Part shown: piece by piece, positions 27,113 to 29,782 of the stretch | How the letters are laid out: each line of letters begins with the position of its first letter | Numbering within the stretch: the first letter of the stretch is position 1 | NCBI GenBank assembly: GCA_026770575.1 | Contig: MU657177.1 | Coordinates: 340,030-369,811, forward strand | DNA from: Pelagophyceae sp. CCMP2097 | Taxonomy: Eukaryota; Sar; Pelagophyceae | DNA: 29,782 nucleotides | Direction of reading: 5' to 3' | Notes under the pieces: model-generated | Database searches by the model: none | What the model was told of the DNA's origin: nothing | Seen by the model: only the letters and a program-made list of their open reading frames with translations | Translations under genes and position numbers: made by a program

Positions 27113-29324
27113 ATGGGCCGGCGCGCTTCGCATTGCGGGCTGCTGGCCCCTGCGAAAATCCTATTCTGGTGGTGCTGCGTCTCGGTGGCGAACGAAGCGG
27201 CGGCGTACGAGGTCTCCGTCGACTTTTCCGATTGGGACGCCTCCCAAGACCCCACCGAGGCGGCCAGACGCGTCTGCAGAAACGTCCAGGAAGACGCCTT
27301 TGACGAATGCGCACAGACCGTCGCCGCAGAGGTGCGAGGGATGCGAATCCAGAAGGCGGCGACGCTTGCCCGCGTAGGCGGCTTTACGGTCTCGCGCGAC
27401 GCTGCCGCCCGTGGCGGCGTTTGCCTACGCAAAAAGACTCCGCGACGACGGCCGCCACGCCGACTCAGCGGCGCTGCTGTGGCCAACTCTGAATACCAGT
27501 GACGCCCAGCAGTGCGCGTTTCTGGGCTTGGCACTTGCATGGTCTAGGGACTTTAAAAAGGCGGTTAAGTGGCTCAGCCACGCCCGCAATCTAGCGCCCG
27601 CCGGCGAGGGGATGCTCAGCATCGCCGCGTTTGCACTGGAGTATGAGTACGCACAGTCTTTACAACGTACGCTTGCCCCGCGCGCCGCTTTGAGGATACT
27701 CGAGGGCCTCGACGTCCGGACGACGGAGCCGAGTCTCCTCGCGCACTTTGCCTTCCTCCGGGGCTCCATCTCGTCAGATCTCGGTGCGCAGGCCTTTTGG
27801 AGAGGGTCGTGCGCGACGCGGCGGCCATAGGCCTCGGCGCTGCCGCGCTCGCCGACCTGCGGACGGCGGTGGCTCTCGACCAGGACTCGGCGACCATGTG
27901 GCGCTTCCTCGGTGCGTCTCGTCCTTTGGCGCGGCTCTGTCTGAGACGGCGGCGTCCAAGGCCCACGCGGCGTTGCAGGCCTCGTGACGCTGGATTACGG
28001 CGAACCGGCCGCCGCGGTGGCCGCGCTCGAAACGGCGCGGCTCCTCGAGCCGAGCGATCTTGGCACGATCCACAGTAAGCGACTCTTCACCGTCCGCGCG
28101 CTGACCTTTGCACCATACACGGCGGTGCCTCGTCGAGCGCCGCGTCGAGAGAGGCGACGCCGCCGGCGTAGGCCTGGAGCGCGCGCGCGTCGCCGCCGCG
28201 GGCGACAAGCGCACCCTCGACGTGGTCACGTTCGCCAGCAACGAAACGGAATGCGGTGCGGCCCCAAAGCCAGCAACGAAACGGAATGCGAACCCAAGGA
28301 AATCCAAAGCACCGTGACGTCAAAGAACCGGACGCAGGCTACCGGCGCCTCGTGGCTTCGGCGCGGTCTTACGGCGTCGAGGTCGTCAACATCGGCGGCG
28401 CGGCTCACTGGCCCGCCGGGCATACGGTGTGGTCGAATGGGCTGAAGCTCGAACTCGTCTACGCGAGCTCCCAGCGCGGGAAAAGGACACCCACAAAGGA
28501 AGGAGCCGACTTTTGGCCCTCCGGGTGGCCGCGTCGACGCCTGCGTTAGGTGCACGCAAGAGCGCTCGCGGAGAAGGACGCGGACGCTCTGATGATGGCC
28601 GTCGACGGCTACGACGTCGCGCTGGCCGGCGGTTTGAAAAGCGTGAAAATGCGGTTCGACAGGCTCGGCGTCGAGAAAGGGACAGTGGTCCTCTCGGGGG
28701 ACCAGACGTTTTACTTTCAAGGGGAGAGAGAACAATGCTACGGCGAGCACTACCCGCCGGCAAGGCACGGCACGCCCTACCGATTCGTAAACTCCGGGTC
28801 GCTCATCGGCCGCGCGGAAGTGCGTCTCTTGAAGACGTCGCGGCGGCTCTGACGGATTCCCCGTCGATATGGTCTGATGCGATGCGTCGCAAGGGTCTGA
28901 TGCGATGCTCTAGGACGTGGCTGCTCTGATGAAGCACGCGCTCGTCCAATACGCTCAAGGGTGGTCGGGCGTCTCGGACCAGACGCTGCTGCACCGCGTC
29001 TACGCCGACGCGGCGTTGCGCGAATTCGCGGAATGCGTAGATGGATTCCGGACACTGCGCTGCGGCGCCGAGGCCTGCGACTCGGCTCCACCCGTGAAGA
29101 TCATCATCGACGCGCACCAGGTGCTCTTTGCGAACACCGGGGGCCGCGCCAACCTGCGCGACCTCGAAGTTTCCGGCGGCCGGATACGGAACAAGCTCAC
29201 GGACACGTACCCCGTCGTCGTCCACTGCCCCGGCGAAAAGCGATTCCGGGCAGAGTTCGACCGCCTCAAAGATCTGGGATGGGCCGCCGACGTCGTCGAA
29301 TGCCACGACGACGCCGGTGACTGA
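27113..29324 (+). CDS. TPR protein with PLOD-type glycosyltransferase domain
   Basis: Eight exons encode 561 residues: 27113-27331, 27378-27783, 27831-27911, 27979-28074, 28172-28255, 28338-28456, 28550-28819 and 28914-29324. A signal peptide or anchor (ILFWWCCVSVA) precedes helical TPR-like repeats (AFAYAKRLRDDGRHADSAAL, FLGLALAWSRDFKKAVKWL, AALADLRTAVALDQDSATMW). Residues about 300-560 match the glycosyltransferase domain of lysyl hydroxylase/PLOD: LDVVTFASNETE, YRRLVASARSYGVEVVNIGG, metal-site VDGYDVAL, YRFVNSGSLIG, GVSDQTLLHRVY and DAHQVLFANTGG. The family transfers sugars to hydroxylysine in the secretory pathway. No 2-oxoglutarate hydroxylase domain follows. The substrate is unknown. 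The donor of intron 5 lies at the end of a 22-bp duplication. Intron 6 uses GTCTAC. Confidence 0.85.
28234..28290 (+). repeat. Exact 22-bp duplication across a 5' splice site
   Basis: GCCAGCAACGAAACGGAATG followed by CG occurs at 28234-28255, where its last base is the last base of exon 5, and again at 28269-28290 inside the intron. The copies are identical and 35 bp apart. Confidence 0.95.
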
Positions 29325-29473
29325 CCCGGCGAGTACTTGCATCTAGGAATTCCGATTGATGATTGTTTCTGAGTCCCGGGCAAATTGATGGCCGCGTCAC
29401 AGATCGTTGTTTCTGACCACGGGACCGCCAGCCCGCGCACCCGGGCGGACCCTCGGCGCCGGGTCGCTTTTGT

Positions 29474-29782
29474 CTAAGCGGGCGCGGCAGGCACTGAAAA
29501 ACGTGCGCAAGGTGGCCTTGCAACTGCTTCAAGGAGACCGAGGCCGGCGGCGGGCGAGCGGTGGACCGTCAGGGCGCGGCACCAGAGCCGCGCCGTCTTG
29601 TCGTCGCTCGCCGTCACGATGCGCCTGCCGTCGGGCGAGAACGCGCAGCTGTTGACCATGTCGGAGTGCCCCTCGAGCGTCGTCTGCAGCGCGCCCGTCG
29701 CGGCGTCCCAGAGCCGCGCCGTATAGTCGGAGCTCGCTGTCACGATGCGATTGCCGTCGGGCGAGAACGCGCAGCTCATGAT
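29474..29782 (-). CDS. WD40-repeat protein, partial at the right edge
   Basis: An open frame enters from the right edge and ends at TAG 29474-29476. It carries two nearly identical WD40 blades (CAFSPDGNRIVTASSDYTARLWD and CAFSPDGRRIVTASDDKTARLW) of the regular type seen in long propellers. After the last TARLW the sequence loses the repeat pattern, so a donor GTGCCG at 29583 may end the exon and a further exon may lie to the left. The gene runs convergently with the glycosyltransferase gene. Function cannot be assigned from two blades. Confidence 0.75.
   Translation of the reverse strand: MMSCAFSPDGNRIVTASSDYTARLWDAATGALQTTLEGHSDMVNSCAFSPDGRRIVTASDDKTARLWCRALTVHRSPAAGLGLLEAVARPPCARFSVPAAPA

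Overview
The window reads as nuclear DNA of a GC-rich unicellular eukaryote with small spliced introns. I could resolve about 46 introns in 11 genes. Most are 41-190 nt long, many begin GTGCGT and all end in AG. The gene families include RABL2 (flagellum), SGF11 (SAGA), PITHD1, SART3 (U6 snRNP), an ERp29-like protein, ICME, a PLOD-type glycosyltransferase and an RRM/RAP organelle RNA factor. The RRM/RAP protein starts with a signal peptide followed by a Phe-led transit peptide, the pattern of red-type secondary plastids. I infer a stramenopile microalga, possibly a pelagophyte. The species cannot be fixed from sequence alone.

Left 4.25 kb: gene-poor and repeat-rich. It holds a 757-bp non-autonomous hAT-type element (374-1130) with 16-bp inverted ends and a perfect 8-bp target duplication. 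It also holds several copies of an unclassified repeat (around 2034-2120, 2373-2430 and, inverted, 3411-3508) and a tRNA-like segment with a perfect B box. An AT-rich insertion lies between 8-bp direct repeats (2879-3201). A 725-bp element with perfect 42-bp inverted ends (3528-4252) sits directly in front of the first confident gene.

4.3-16.05 kb, all on the + strand: RABL2 small GTPase; SGF11-like SAGA zinc-finger protein; PITHD1-like PITH protein; SART3/Prp24-like splicing factor (HAT repeats, RRM, LSm box); and a protein of about 1400 residues with coiled coils, an IQ motif, reiterated acidic modules and two SH3 domains.

16.3-24.9 kb, all on the - strand: an ERp29-like redox-inactive thioredoxin-fold protein; a small protein I do not recognise; a 755-residue WD40 protein; and a predicted plastid protein joining an RRM, about 14 helical repeats and a RAP domain. 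The last gene shares a 136-bp divergent intergenic gap with the next one.

25.05-29.8 kb: isoprenylcysteine methylesterase (+), a TPR protein with a PLOD-type glycosyltransferase domain (+), and the edge of a WD40 gene (-).

The genes are individually housekeeping-like and form no operon or pathway cluster. The most unusual points are the RRM-repeat-RAP fusion, the TPR-glycosyltransferase fusion without a hydroxylase domain, three inferred GC-AG introns, exact exon-intron duplications at two splice sites, and the non-autonomous transposons. Exon boundaries were chosen by reading-frame continuity and family alignment from memory, and a few are marked ambiguous.
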